DNA of 17,348 nt from Chryseobacterium gleum (lineage in GTDB: Bacteria > Bacteroidota > Bacteroidia > Flavobacteriales_D > Crocinitomicaceae). This document shows positions 1 through 7,147 of the stretch, piece by piece (position 1 is the first letter of the stretch; each line of letters begins with the position of its first letter). The translations under genes and the position numbers were made by a program. The notes beneath the pieces are model-generated. The model had not been told where the DNA came from, made no database searches, and saw only the letters and a list, made by a program, of their open reading frames with translations. The stretch is taken from contig CALPUT020000016.1 in NCBI GenBank assembly GCA_943326825.2, positions 1 through 17,348 on the forward strand, written 5' to 3'.

Positions 1-113
1 GAATAGAAATGGCTAATTTGAAAAAAGCTGAAAAAGCCTATAACGTTGGCGTTATACAGTGCTAATTTAGAAATTGTTATTTTAAAAATTCACCTAAAAG
101 ATAAATATTAAGT
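1..113. other. left-edge segment with a 7-bp perfect inverted repeat; possible tail of a cut-off plus-strand gene
   Basis: Two readings are possible. (1) One plus-strand frame is open from the window edge to a TAA at 63-65 and would give a C-terminal tail of about 20 residues, so it may be the end of a gene lying mostly outside the window. (2) Positions 39-45 and 50-56 form a perfect inverted repeat (TATAACG, loop TTGG, CGTTATA), and the GCTAATTT word occurs at both 12-19 and 61-68, which looks more like intergenic DNA. The codons over the inverted repeat end in G/C more often than in neighbouring genes, which weakens the coding reading. No TAnnTTTG box is seen before the next gene. Confidence 0.35.
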
Positions 114-572
114 ATGCATTTAGACTGGCAAATTAAACCTTATTCAGAGTTAAACTTAAACGAGTTTCATGATATCATTCGTCTCCGTTTAAAAGCGTTT
201 GTAGTTGAACAAAACTGCACATATCTAGATTTAGATGGTAAAGACAAAAAATGTTATCATTTAATTTGTAGAGATGGCGTTGGAAAAGTTGTTGCTACAG
301 CAAGAATATTGCATCCTGGAATATCATATCCTGAGGTATCGATTGGTCGCGTTGTTATTGATGAATCAATTAGAGGTAATGGTATTGGTCACGAATTAAT
401 GAAAAAATGTTTAGCATTCGCTAATGATGAATTTGGGTCAGTTCCAATAAAAATTTCAGCTCAGGAACATTTAGAAAATTATTACTCAAAGCATGGATTT
501 ATCCATACAGGAAAATCTTATTTAGAAGATAATATTCCACATATTGAAATGTTATATACACCATTAAACTAA
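114..572 (+). CDS. ElaA-like GNAT family N-acetyltransferase
   Basis: The 152-aa protein is a single GNAT domain and would transfer an acetyl group from acetyl-CoA to an amine of an unknown substrate in the cytoplasm. The N-terminal block with FVVEQNCTYLDLDGKD (about residues 29-44) is typical of the ElaA subgroup, and E. coli ElaA is nearly the same length. The acetyl-CoA pyrophosphate loop is R87-G88-N89-G90-I91-G92, following the SIGRVVID strand. The C-terminal part ends in the usual YYSKHGF turn. The ATG start places the ElaA block where expected. The stop is only 4 bases before the following peptidase gene, so the two are probably co-transcribed. The family assignment is firm; the substrate is unknown. 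Confidence 0.9.
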   Translation: MHLDWQIKPYSELNLNEFHDIIRLRLKAFVVEQNCTYLDLDGKDKKCYHLICRDGVGKVVATARILHPGISYPEVSIGRVVIDESIRGNGIGHELMKKCLAFANDEFGSVPIKISAQEHLENYYSKHGFIHTGKSYLEDNIPHIEMLYTPLN

Positions 573-576
573 AAAA

Positions 577-2667
577 ATGAATCATAAATTTTTAATCGCA
601 AGTTCTGTTTTATTTTTAGTAGCTAGTTGTTCAACTTCAAAAACAACTGGTAATTCTTCAATAGTTTCGACTATAGGATCATCAGTAACACCAAAAGAAG
701 TTATAAAAGACAATCCATACAAAACAATTACAACTTCTTACATGGACAAGTCTGTTCGTCCGCAAGATGATTTCTTTCTTTTTTGTGATGGTGATTGGGT
801 GAAAAATAATCCCGTTCCTTCTACAGAATCAAGATGGGGAAGTTTTAACGAATTGGATAAAGCAAATCAGATTAAATTAACTGAAATACTTGATAAAGCA
901 ATAAGCGCGAATGACAAAAAAGGAACTCAAAATCAAATTTTAGGAGATTATTACAGTTCATTTATGAATATGGCTGTTAGAAATCAAAAGGGGACCTCTC
1001 CTATTCAAGCTGATTTGGATAAAATCAAAAATATTAAATCAAAACAAGAAATTATTTCTTTCATTTCTGAATCACACAAATATGGTGTAGGAATGTTATT
1101 TGGATTTGGTGTTGATCAAGATTTAAAAAATGTTAATCAAAATAGAGCTTACATTGGTCAAGCTGGTATAGGTTTACCAAATTGTGAATACTACATCAAA
1201 AAAGATAAAACTGAAATATTGAAAAAATATGAGGAACACATTGTAAAAATGTTTCAAGCTTTAAAATACGATGAAAATTCAGCTAAAGAAATGGCTAAAT
1301 CTGTTATTACTTTTGAAACATCATTAGCTCAATCAATGATGACACCTGCTGAGAATCGTATTCCTGAAAATACTTACAATCCTCAAAGTAAAAAGGAAAT
1401 CGACAAAAATTTCGGTAAATTTGATTTTGAATCATATTTAGTTGGAATTGGAAGTCAAAGCTTTGATACAATCATTGTTGGTCAACCTAAATTCATTTTA
1501 AAAGTTGCTGATTTGATGGCAAATGAGAAAATGGAAAATTGGAAAAACTATCTATTATGGTCAATGTTGAATCATTATTCAGGTTTATTAAATGATGAAT
1601 TTGTAAAATTAAATTTCGATTTTTATAGTGGTGTCATTCAAGGTAAAAGTGAAATGAGTCCAATGAATGAACAAGCTATAGATGAAATTACAGGTTTACC
1701 AATTGGTGAATTATTAGGTAAAGCTTTCGTTGATATCTATTTTTCTGAAAGTGCTAAAAATAGAGTAGATAAAATGGTAGATAACCTACTTTTAGTTTTC
1801 AAACAACGAATTGAAAACCTAGATTGGATGTCTAAAGAAACAAAAGTCCAAGCAACATTGAAATTGAATGCAATTGGTAGAAAATTAGGATTTCCAAATA
1901 AATGGGAAGATTACAGTATGTTAAACCTTTCAAAAGAAGATTATATTGCAAACGTTAAAGAAGTTGCTTTATACGCTCACAAAAAGAATTTAGCCGATCT
2001 AACAAAACCTGTTGATAAAGCTAAGTGGGGAATGCCTGCGCATATGGTAAATGCATATTATCACCCTCTTTTAAATGAAATTGCATTCCCTGCTGGAATT
2101 ATGCAACCTCCTTTCTTTGATGTAAATGCTGAAGATGCAGTAAATTATGGAACAATTGGAATGGTAATTGGTCATGAATTCACGCATGGTTTCGATGATA
2201 TGGGTTCAAAATTTGCTGCTGATGGTTCATTTAGAAACTGGTGGACAGAAGAAGATTTAAAATTATTTGAAGCAAAAACAAGCTTGCTTGGTGCTACTTT
2301 TTCAACATTTTGTACTCCTGATGGTCAATGTGTAAATCCAGAATTAACAATGGGTGAAAATATTGCTGATTTAGGTGGCTTAACTTTAGCTTTCAATGCA
2401 TACAAATTGACAAATGAGTTCAAAGCGAATGAAATCAGAGAAGGATTCACTCCTGCACAACGCTTCTTTATTGCTTATGCTCAATTATGGAAAATTAATT
2501 ATACAGAAGCGGAATTAAAAAACAGACTAGCAAACGATCCACATTCACCAGGAATGTACCGTGTAAATGGTCCATTAAAAAATTGTCCTGAATTCTTCGA
2601 AGCTTTCGGAGTAAAAGAAGGAGATAAAATGAGAAACTCAGCAGATAAAGTTTCGAAAATTTGGTAA
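577..2667 (+). CDS. M13 family zinc metallopeptidase lipoprotein (neprilysin/PepO-like)
   Basis: This 696-aa protein is a full-length M13 endopeptidase, expected to cut small peptides in the periplasm. It starts with a lipoprotein signal peptide whose lipobox ends in V15-A16-S17-C18. The residues after Cys18 (STSKTT) lack the acidic surface-export signature known from Flavobacteriia, so I infer a periplasm-facing anchor. The M13 N-terminal domain spans about 55-430 and the catalytic domain about 489-693. Catalytic parts are all present: substrate-binding N492-A493-Y494, zinc site H533-E-F-T-H537, third ligand E594 with D598 in GENIADLGG, and the oxyanion/C-terminal-carboxylate pair H656 and R662, spaced as in neprilysin. 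No type IX secretion C-terminal domain is seen. Confidence 0.97.
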   Translation: MNHKFLIASSVLFLVASCSTSKTTGNSSIVSTIGSSVTPKEVIKDNPYKTITTSYMDKSVRPQDDFFLFCDGDWVKNNPVPSTESRWGSFNELDKANQIKLTEILDKAISANDKKGTQNQILGDYYSSFMNMAVRNQKGTSPIQADLDKIKNIKSKQEIISFISESHKYGVGMLFGFGVDQDLKNVNQNRAYIGQAGIGLPNCEYYIKKDKTEILKKYEEHIVKMFQALKYDENSAKEMAKSVITFETSLAQSMMTPAENRIPENTYNPQSKKEIDKNFGKFDFESYLVGIGSQSFDTIIVGQPKFILKVADLMANEKMENWKNYLLWSMLNHYSGLLNDEFVKLNFDFYSGVIQGKSEMSPMNEQAIDEITGLPIGELLGKAFVDIYFSESAKNRVDKMVDNLLLVFKQRIENLDWMSKETKVQATLKLNAIGRKLGFPNKWEDYSMLNLSKEDYIANVKEVALYAHKKNLADLTKPVDKAKWGMPAHMVNAYYHPLLNEIAFPAGIMQPPFFDVNAEDAVNYGTIGMVIGHEFTHGFDDMGSKFAADGSFRNWWTEEDLKLFEAKTSLLGATFSTFCTPDGQCVNPELTMGENIADLGGLTLAFNAYKLTNEFKANEIREGFTPAQRFFIAYAQLWKINYTEAELKNRLANDPHSPGMYRVNGPLKNCPEFFEAFGVKEGDKMRNSADKVSKIW

Positions 2668-2707
2668 AAGAAAAAGGGCTTGAAATATAGCCCTTTTCTT
2701 GTTTTTA
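2668..2707. terminator. bidirectional intrinsic terminator
   Basis: A 9-bp stem AAAAGGGCT (2672-2680) / AGCCCTTTT (2689-2697) closes an 8-base loop and is followed on the plus strand by CTTGTTTTT. Read on the minus strand, the same hairpin is followed by a T-rich run (TTTTTCTTTT). It directly follows the M13 peptidase stop, and on the minus strand it directly follows the stop of the 48-aa gene, so it would end transcripts from both sides. Confidence 0.85.
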
Positions 2708-2851
2708 ATTAATATTCAAAAGTACTTTCTTTTGATTTATTCTTTCAACCTTTACCGATTTGCTGTAATTTAAAATTGCATTAATCGTATCATTTTTAGG
2801 TTCCATTTTAAACTCTTTGATTTGAGCAACTTGAGAGTATACTTTTAACAT
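2705..2851 (-). CDS. 48-aa small conserved-looking protein of unknown function
   Basis: The minus strand holds a short open frame, ATG at 2851 to TAA at 2705-2707, in what would otherwise be a gene-free stretch. The protein is basic, with a central block EPKNDTINAILNYSKSVKV and an end VLLNIN. From memory, similar tiny proteins with an EPKxETI...ILNYSKS pattern and a final L-N occur across Flavobacteriia, but I cannot search to confirm this. No signal peptide or membrane segment is visible. Its stop sits at the edge of a two-way terminator shared with the convergent peptidase gene, which supports a real transcript. An in-frame TTG at 2857 is the only alternative start before an upstream stop. 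Possible roles include a short regulatory or binding peptide; none can be assigned. Confidence 0.6.
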   Translation of the reverse strand: MLKVYSQVAQIKEFKMEPKNDTINAILNYSKSVKVERINQKKVLLNIN

Positions 2852-2901
2852 AGGCAAAATTCTTTATTTACATTAATAACGCTTTTGTAAATTGTTTATT
2901 A

Positions 2902-2909
2902 TAAATTTG
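2902..2909 (+). promoter_or_regulatory. TAnnTTTG-type -7 promoter box for the GtrA-like gene
   Basis: TAAATTTG is a perfect match to the Bacteroidetes -7 consensus and lies 30 bases before the TTG start at 2940. A TTTG at 2884-2887 could act as the upstream element, but its 14-base spacer is shorter than usual. Confidence 0.5.
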
Positions 2910-2939
2910 TAAAAAAATAGTTCAAACACACTTAGAAAA

Positions 2940-3416
2940 TTGCAAAAACTAATATTAAATATACTTCATTTCTTTTATCCAATTTTTAAAAAATTCATGG
3001 ATAAACAAAAATATTACTACTTAGTTTGTGGAGGTGGAAATACTGTTTTAGGATTAATTGTTTATTTCATTGGAGATCACTTTTTATTTCATAAAGTTGA
3101 CATAAACTTAGGTTTTATAGCTTTCAAATCACATATTGCATCACTTTTATTATCTATAATAATCACCTTCCCAATAGGATTTTTATTAAATCGATATATC
3201 GTTTGGCATGATAGCAATTTAAACCCTTACAAACAATTGTATCGACACTTTGGATTTGTAGTACTTTTCTCCATAATGAATTATGCTTTATTAAAAATAT
3301 TTGTTGAATATTTTAATTGGTGGCATTTTCCTAGTCAATTTTTAACAATTTCTATCATTGTTGTTTTCAGTTACTTTGCACAAAAATATATTTCATTTAG
3401 AAAAACAACGGAATAA
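2940..3416 (+). CDS. GtrA-like four-helix membrane protein
   Basis: This is a 158-aa inner-membrane protein with four predicted helices at about 27-45, 60-83, 103-121 and 133-150. It belongs to the GtrA family, whose members are thought to help move undecaprenyl-linked sugars across the membrane for surface polysaccharide modification. The family signature lies in CGGGNTVLGL (30-39) at the start of helix 1. I keep the TTG start at 2940 rather than the ATG at 2997 because the extra N-terminal stretch (FFYPIFKKFM) fits what I recall of relatives in this phylum, and because a promoter box sits at a suitable distance; with the ATG the protein would be 139 aa. No glycosyltransferase gene is adjacent, so the partner is unknown. 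Confidence 0.85.
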   Translation: MQKLILNILHFFYPIFKKFMDKQKYYYLVCGGGNTVLGLIVYFIGDHFLFHKVDINLGFIAFKSHIASLLLSIIITFPIGFLLNRYIVWHDSNLNPYKQLYRHFGFVVLFSIMNYALLKIFVEYFNWWHFPSQFLTISIIVVFSYFAQKYISFRKTTE

Positions 3417-3473
3417 TACTAAATTTTCAGATTTCCTATTTTAATAAAACAAACTGATTTATTAAAAATAATT

Positions 3474-3481
3474 TAACTTTG
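3474..3481 (+). promoter_or_regulatory. TAnnTTTG-type -7 box for the DUF5723-like gene
   Basis: TAACTTTG matches the Bacteroidetes -7 consensus exactly and ends 27 bases before the ATG at 3509. No clear TTG element lies 17-23 bases upstream of it. Confidence 0.5.
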
Positions 3482-3508
3482 CATGAAACTAAATGTAAAT
3501 AACTGGAT

Positions 3509-5011
3509 ATGAATTTAAAAAACTACACTTCCATAATAATATTTTCACTATTCTCAAACATCCTTTTTTCTCAGACACAAAGTATTGCTTATCCTAGTGT
3601 AGGAAAAGGAGTAGCAACAACCTTTGTTACTGATTATCATTGCTTGGGTATCAATTCTTCAGTATTAGGCTGGGGAACTGGTTATGAGAACAAAAAATTC
3701 ACAATGGGAACAAGTGAGTTTGGAATGGGTATGTATTCCGATAGTTTAAATTCAGCAGATCTAAAAAAAATATATCGTTCAGCTACAAATAAATTCTTAA
3801 AGAAGGATACTACAAAATTTGATTTTAATGCTCAAAAAATAGCTGCTGGAAATTTTGCACAAGCTGGAGTAACAATGTTTGTTGATTATAATTGGTTTGG
3901 TTTCTCTTTTCAAGGCAAAAGATTTGGTGGTGTTGCGTTTAACATTAATGAAAGTTATTCATTTAGTGGTAATTTAAATCAACAAACGAGTGATATCATT
4001 TTTAGAGGTAAACTTTCTTCCTACTTCGATTCGTTGAAAGTTGTTATAGGATCAGACACGTCTACTATAGCAAATAACCCAAACATTTCTTCAGATACTC
4101 TTAAACACGTTATTCAAGGTAGAATTAATGCTCCATTAAAACTAAGTGATATTACGAATGGTTCAAGTATTCAGTTGGTTTGGAATCGCTCATATAATTT
4201 TGGTTATGGTCGAAAAGTATTTGGAATTGACTCTATTTTTGAAATTTATGGCGGTATTGGTGGTCGTTTTATACAATCAATGGCCATGTTTAATATGACA
4301 TCAGATAAAAATGGTTTGAGAATGTATTCATCACTTACTCCGTCATTTAATATTGATTATGGAAGTATCGCTTCGATAAACCCTTCCAACTTTCAATCAA
4401 ATGGTGGACGAATTCCGAAAGCTGTAGGAAATGGTTATGGTGTCGATTTATCTGCAAGTATTATTATCTACAAAAAATTAAGAATTGCTGCATCAGTAAA
4501 CAATATTGGAAGTGTTACTTATAATCGTAATGTTTATCAAATAAAAGATTCAATTTTAGGAAACTTATCACTTAGTGGCTTAAATAATAATGATATTACA
4601 AAATCAGTTGATCAACTTTTAAAAGATAATGGAATATTATCATTGGTTGGTAGTGAAAAATATGTTTTAAAAAATGCATCAAATTTTCGTTTTGGCGCAA
4701 GTTTTCAACCATTTAAATTCTTGCATTTCGGATTTGACTTAGTTGCTCCTTTTAATAAAGAAGTACCTGGAAGTATTAAAAATGCTGTTTATTCATTTGG
4801 TGGAGAACTTAAATTTTTCAAAAGAATTGCTTTAAGTGCAGGTTATTTTGGTGGTGGCATTTATCAAAACAATATTCCTGTCGGAATCAATTTTATATTA
4901 AAAGATGGGGCATATGAATTCGGAATTTCTTCAAGAGATGCTTTACGCTTTTTTACTAAGGATGCTCATAGCATTTCAACTGCTTTTGGGTTTGCTAGAT
5001 TTAGATTTTAA
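3509..5011 (+). CDS. DUF5723-like outer-membrane beta-barrel protein
   Basis: This 500-aa protein has a signal peptide with likely cleavage between S21 and Q22 (LFS|Q). The rest is a succession of amphipathic strands rich in G, Y, F, S and N, and it ends in an alternating aromatic strand with final Phe (FARFRF), the usual C-terminal signature of an outer-membrane barrel. The block VGKGVATTFVTDYHCLGIN (about 31-49) is what I recall as typical of the DUF5723 family, which is near-exclusive to Bacteroidetes. Its function is not established; the shape suggests a porin- or FadL/PorV-like protein. It stands alone behind its own promoter box and converges on the following minus-strand operon with only 35 bases between stops. 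Confidence 0.8.
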   Translation: MNLKNYTSIIIFSLFSNILFSQTQSIAYPSVGKGVATTFVTDYHCLGINSSVLGWGTGYENKKFTMGTSEFGMGMYSDSLNSADLKKIYRSATNKFLKKDTTKFDFNAQKIAAGNFAQAGVTMFVDYNWFGFSFQGKRFGGVAFNINESYSFSGNLNQQTSDIIFRGKLSSYFDSLKVVIGSDTSTIANNPNISSDTLKHVIQGRINAPLKLSDITNGSSIQLVWNRSYNFGYGRKVFGIDSIFEIYGGIGGRFIQSMAMFNMTSDKNGLRMYSSLTPSFNIDYGSIASINPSNFQSNGGRIPKAVGNGYGVDLSASIIIYKKLRIAASVNNIGSVTYNRNVYQIKDSILGNLSLSGLNNNDITKSVDQLLKDNGILSLVGSEKYVLKNASNFRFGASFQPFKFLHFGFDLVAPFNKEVPGSIKNAVYSFGGELKFFKRIALSAGYFGGGIYQNNIPVGINFILKDGAYEFGISSRDALRFFTKDAHSISTAFGFARFRF

Positions 5012-5046
5012 AAACATTTTTTTTGTGAAATAATAAATTAAATCTA

Positions 5047-5499
5047 CTAAACTAATAAACCACTTTCTTTTACAGGAATCAAAAATGATTTATTTAATTC
5101 TTTTACCGATTTTACTAATGGATTAAAAACATTCCATTCTGAATAATTATCAAGAGATGCGTATGCAATTGTTTTTTTCTCAACATCATTTTTTACAACC
5201 ATTTTAAGTCTATTAAAAAAGTCTATTGACAATTGCAGACCTAACGCTTTCATTTTCTTAACTGATCTGTCGATAGAGCATCCAGATGGACTTTCAACAT
5301 CTTCATCTACTCCAATTACTACAAATTGATTTTCAAGGATAACAACATCTGCTTTCAAAGGTGTTCCATGAGAATCCCAAGATTGAACAAATGGTTTCAA
5401 TTCATTTAAAATGACTTCAGATTCAACTAAAGTTAATTCTCTAGAAGCTGGATAAACCCAAACTCTTGAAGTATCTGATAATTGTGGGAAATAACTCAT
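5047..5499 (-). CDS. small protein of unknown function (often mislabelled 'ABC transporter ATPase')
   Basis: The protein has 150 aa if it starts at the ATG at 5499, one base after the TAA of the upstream Fe-S gene; a longer frame from a TTG at 5523 would overlap that gene and add an uncharacteristic QQQQ start, so I reject it. Recognisable blocks are SRVWVY (11-16), W41-x2-H44-G45 and S72-G73-C74-S75-I76-D77. I recall a Bacteroidetes family with the same SRVWIY, W-x2-HG and SGCSID blocks that databases sometimes call 'ABC transporter ATPase'. No Walker A, signature or Walker B motif is present, so that name is not supported. It is predicted cytoplasmic, with no signal peptide. It closes the seven-gene operon and is probably translationally coupled to the CCG protein. 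Conserved Cys74, Asp77 and His44 could form a functional site. Confidence 0.8.
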   Translation of the reverse strand: MSYFPQLSDTSRVWVYPASRELTLVESEVILNELKPFVQSWDSHGTPLKADVVILENQFVVIGVDEDVESPSGCSIDRSVKKMKALGLQLSIDFFNRLKMVVKNDVEKKTIAYASLDNYSEWNVFNPLVKSVKELNKSFLIPVKESGLLV

Positions 5500-5500
5500 T

Positions 5501-6295
5501 TTATAAATCTGCTGCTGTTGCAATTAATTCTGCAATATCTAATACTTTAATTTCTCCCTCTTTATTAAAGTTTTTGACACCATCTGTCATCATTGTATTA
5601 CAAAAAGGACAGCCAGTAGCTATAATTGTAGCATTTGTTTCAAGAGCATCTTCAGTTCTTTCTACGTTAATTTCTTTATTTCCTTTTTCTGCTTCTTTAA
5701 ACATTTGAGCTCCACCTGCACCGCAACATAAACCGTTTGTTTTGCAACGTTTCATCTCAACTAATTCAGCATCTAATTTCTCAATTAATTCTCTTGGCGC
5801 TTCGTAAACATCATTTGCTCTTCCTAAGTAACAAGGGTCGTGAAAAGTGATTTTTTGACCTTTAAAAACACTTCCTCCTTTAATAGCTAATTTCCCAGTA
5901 TTAATCAAATCTTGAATTAGTTGAGTATGATGAATTACTTCATATTTACCTCCTAATTCAGGATATTCATTTTTTAACGTATTGAAACAATGAGGGCAAG
6001 CAGTAACAATTTTCTTTACTTCATATCCATCTAATACTTGAATATTCATCATCGCTTGCATTTGAAACGTAAATTCATTTCCTGCACGCTTAGCTGGATC
6101 ACCAGTACAACTTTCTTCAGCACCTAAAACAGCAAAATTAACATTGCAATTGTTTAAAATTTTAACCAATGCTTTTGTGATTTTTTTTGCTCTATCATCA
6201 AAACTTCCTGAACAACCAACCCAAAATAATATATCAGCTGTTTCTCCATTTGCCAATTTTTCTGCCATTGTAGGCACTTTCAAAGCAGTACTCAT
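5501..6295 (-). CDS. CCG-domain (HdrB/HdrD-like) Fe-S oxidoreductase subunit
   Basis: This 264-aa soluble protein has two cysteine-rich CCG repeats, as in heterodisulfide reductase subunit B and the HdrD/DsrK/GlcF families. The first repeat has C28, C63 (in CTG rather than CCG) and C100-x2-C103. The second is complete: C155, C190-C191-G192 and C229-x2-C232, the set that holds a non-cubane or 4Fe-4S cluster in relatives. It lacks ferredoxin motifs, which are instead present in the membrane protein encoded upstream at 7148-8464. I infer that the two form one membrane-bound complex passing electrons between a cytoplasmic donor (possibly electron-transfer flavoprotein) and the menaquinone pool. 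It ends one base before the next start and begins 7 bases after the preceding stop. Confidence 0.88.
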   Translation of the reverse strand: MSTALKVPTMAEKLANGETADILFWVGCSGSFDDRAKKITKALVKILNNCNVNFAVLGAEESCTGDPAKRAGNEFTFQMQAMMNIQVLDGYEVKKIVTACPHCFNTLKNEYPELGGKYEVIHHTQLIQDLINTGKLAIKGGSVFKGQKITFHDPCYLGRANDVYEAPRELIEKLDAELVEMKRCKTNGLCCGAGGAQMFKEAEKGNKEINVERTEDALETNATIIATGCPFCNTMMTDGVKNFNKEGEIKVLDIAELIATAADL

Positions 6296-6302
6296 AATTC
6301 AG

Positions 6303-6650
6303 TTAATTATTATTTTTTAATGTGTCACTACAAACATTAATAACAAATGTATCAATGTCGATTACTTTAGAAGTTGAATCCTTGTAAGAAACAATGATAG
6401 AAACTTCATTAAATATATCGCTTGCTTTTATAGTATAATCACCTTCTTTGTAATCTTTTGTAATCTGTACACCTTTACCTCTGATAACAAGGTTTTCATA
6501 AAATGTACCTTCTGCAAAATTTATTTTCATTTTATATACCTTACCACTTTCAATACATGAAGGATGACCTTCAATTTCAATATCAACTTTTTTGTCATTC
6601 AATTTAAAACTGAATAAAAAGAAAATAGATATTATTAAAAATGATTTCAT
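6303..6650 (-). CDS. small secreted protein with an Ig-like/GldM-like domain, function unknown
   Basis: The 115-aa protein begins with a hydrophobic signal (about residues 4-17) without a clean cleavage motif, so it is exported or anchored by its N-terminus. The rest is predicted all-beta. The stretch from NLVIRGKGVQITK (53-65) through GDYTIKA (70-76) to DTFVINV (100-106) follows the rhythm of the repeated domains in GldM/PorM and other Bacteroidetes Ig-like domains; this likeness is by eye only. C32 and C107 are the only cysteines and could form a disulfide joining both ends of the fold. It lies 7 bases from each neighbour, between the HAD hydrolase and the CCG protein, so it is co-transcribed, but its link to them is unclear. 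Confidence 0.7.
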   Translation of the reverse strand: MKSFLIISIFFLFSFKLNDKKVDIEIEGHPSCIESGKVYKMKINFAEGTFYENLVIRGKGVQITKDYKEGDYTIKASDIFNEVSIIVSYKDSTSKVIDIDTFVINVCSDTLKNNN

Positions 6651-6657
6651 TGTATAT

Positions 6658-7071
6658 TTATTTTTCGAAAACCTGAATCATCACTTGTTTTTCAATCAAA
6701 TCAGTAAATCGTCCTTCATATCGTGTTGCACGAACCATGTGATTATCTACCCAATGGTAATTTCCTCCTCTAGGTTTTCCCATTAATAATCCATGATATT
6801 TAAAACCATGATCATCCAACCAATTTTCTGTCACTTTTCTATGCTCTTCAGTTCTTGAAGTAAAAAAAGTAATAATATGTCCCTCAGAATACCATTTATT
6901 TAATGTAACTAAAGCTTCTGGATATAAAGCTGCAGTAGCCATTCTTTCAGGTTCTTCATTCGGAATATCATCACAAATTGTTCCATCAATGTCAATTAAA
7001 TAATTTTTAACATCTTCAGGTAAAACAGGACTTATTAATTGTCCATTTTCTTCTTTTTGAACTAATTTCAT
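6658..7071 (-). CDS. HAD-superfamily hydrolase (small phosphatase-like)
   Basis: This 137-aa cytoplasmic protein carries all four HAD motifs: motif I D27-I-D29-G-T31, motif II T71-S72-R73, Lys99 in GKPRGG and motif IV D109. Asp27 would be the nucleophile and Asp29 the general acid. It has almost no cap domain, which points to a phosphatase or nucleotidase acting on an accessible substrate. I recall that close relatives in Flavobacteriia are sometimes labelled 'phosphoheptose isomerase'; nothing here resembles the SIS fold of GmhA, so I do not use that name. The TSRTEEHR block resembles polynucleotide-kinase-type and 5'-nucleotidase-type HADs. It follows a 76-base gap from the membrane Fe-S gene and precedes the secreted 115-aa gene by 7 bases. 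Confidence 0.85.
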   Translation of the reverse strand: MKLVQKEENGQLISPVLPEDVKNYLIDIDGTICDDIPNEEPERMATAALYPEALVTLNKWYSEGHIITFFTSRTEEHRKVTENWLDDHGFKYHGLLMGKPRGGNYHWVDNHMVRATRYEGRFTDLIEKQVMIQVFEK

Positions 7072-7147
7072 GCTTTTTCTTTTTTTGATTTTAAACTTTT
7101 CACTTCACAATTCAAATTCAAAGTTTATAGCCAAAGTTGTAGTTTAT

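Noticed and set aside
39..56. attC-like integron site
   Set aside because: The stem is far too short, the R boxes do not fit, and the following GNAT gene runs directly into the peptidase gene without a second site, so it is not a gene cassette.
5500..5523. Longer start (TTG at 5523) for the 150-aa operon-end protein
   Set aside because: It would overlap the end of the CCG gene and add a QQQQ stretch; the ATG at 5499 gives a one-base junction and begins right at the conserved part.
5466..5708. Open plus-strand frame of 80 codons opposite the CCG protein and its neighbour
   Set aside because: It lies antisense to two well-supported genes, has no family features and its composition is what the complementary strand of a coding region gives.
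7072..7147. Internal promoter in the 76-base gap before the HAD gene
   Set aside because: Several near matches (for example AAACTTTG and TGAATTTG on the minus strand) but no full TAnnTTTG; I could not support it.
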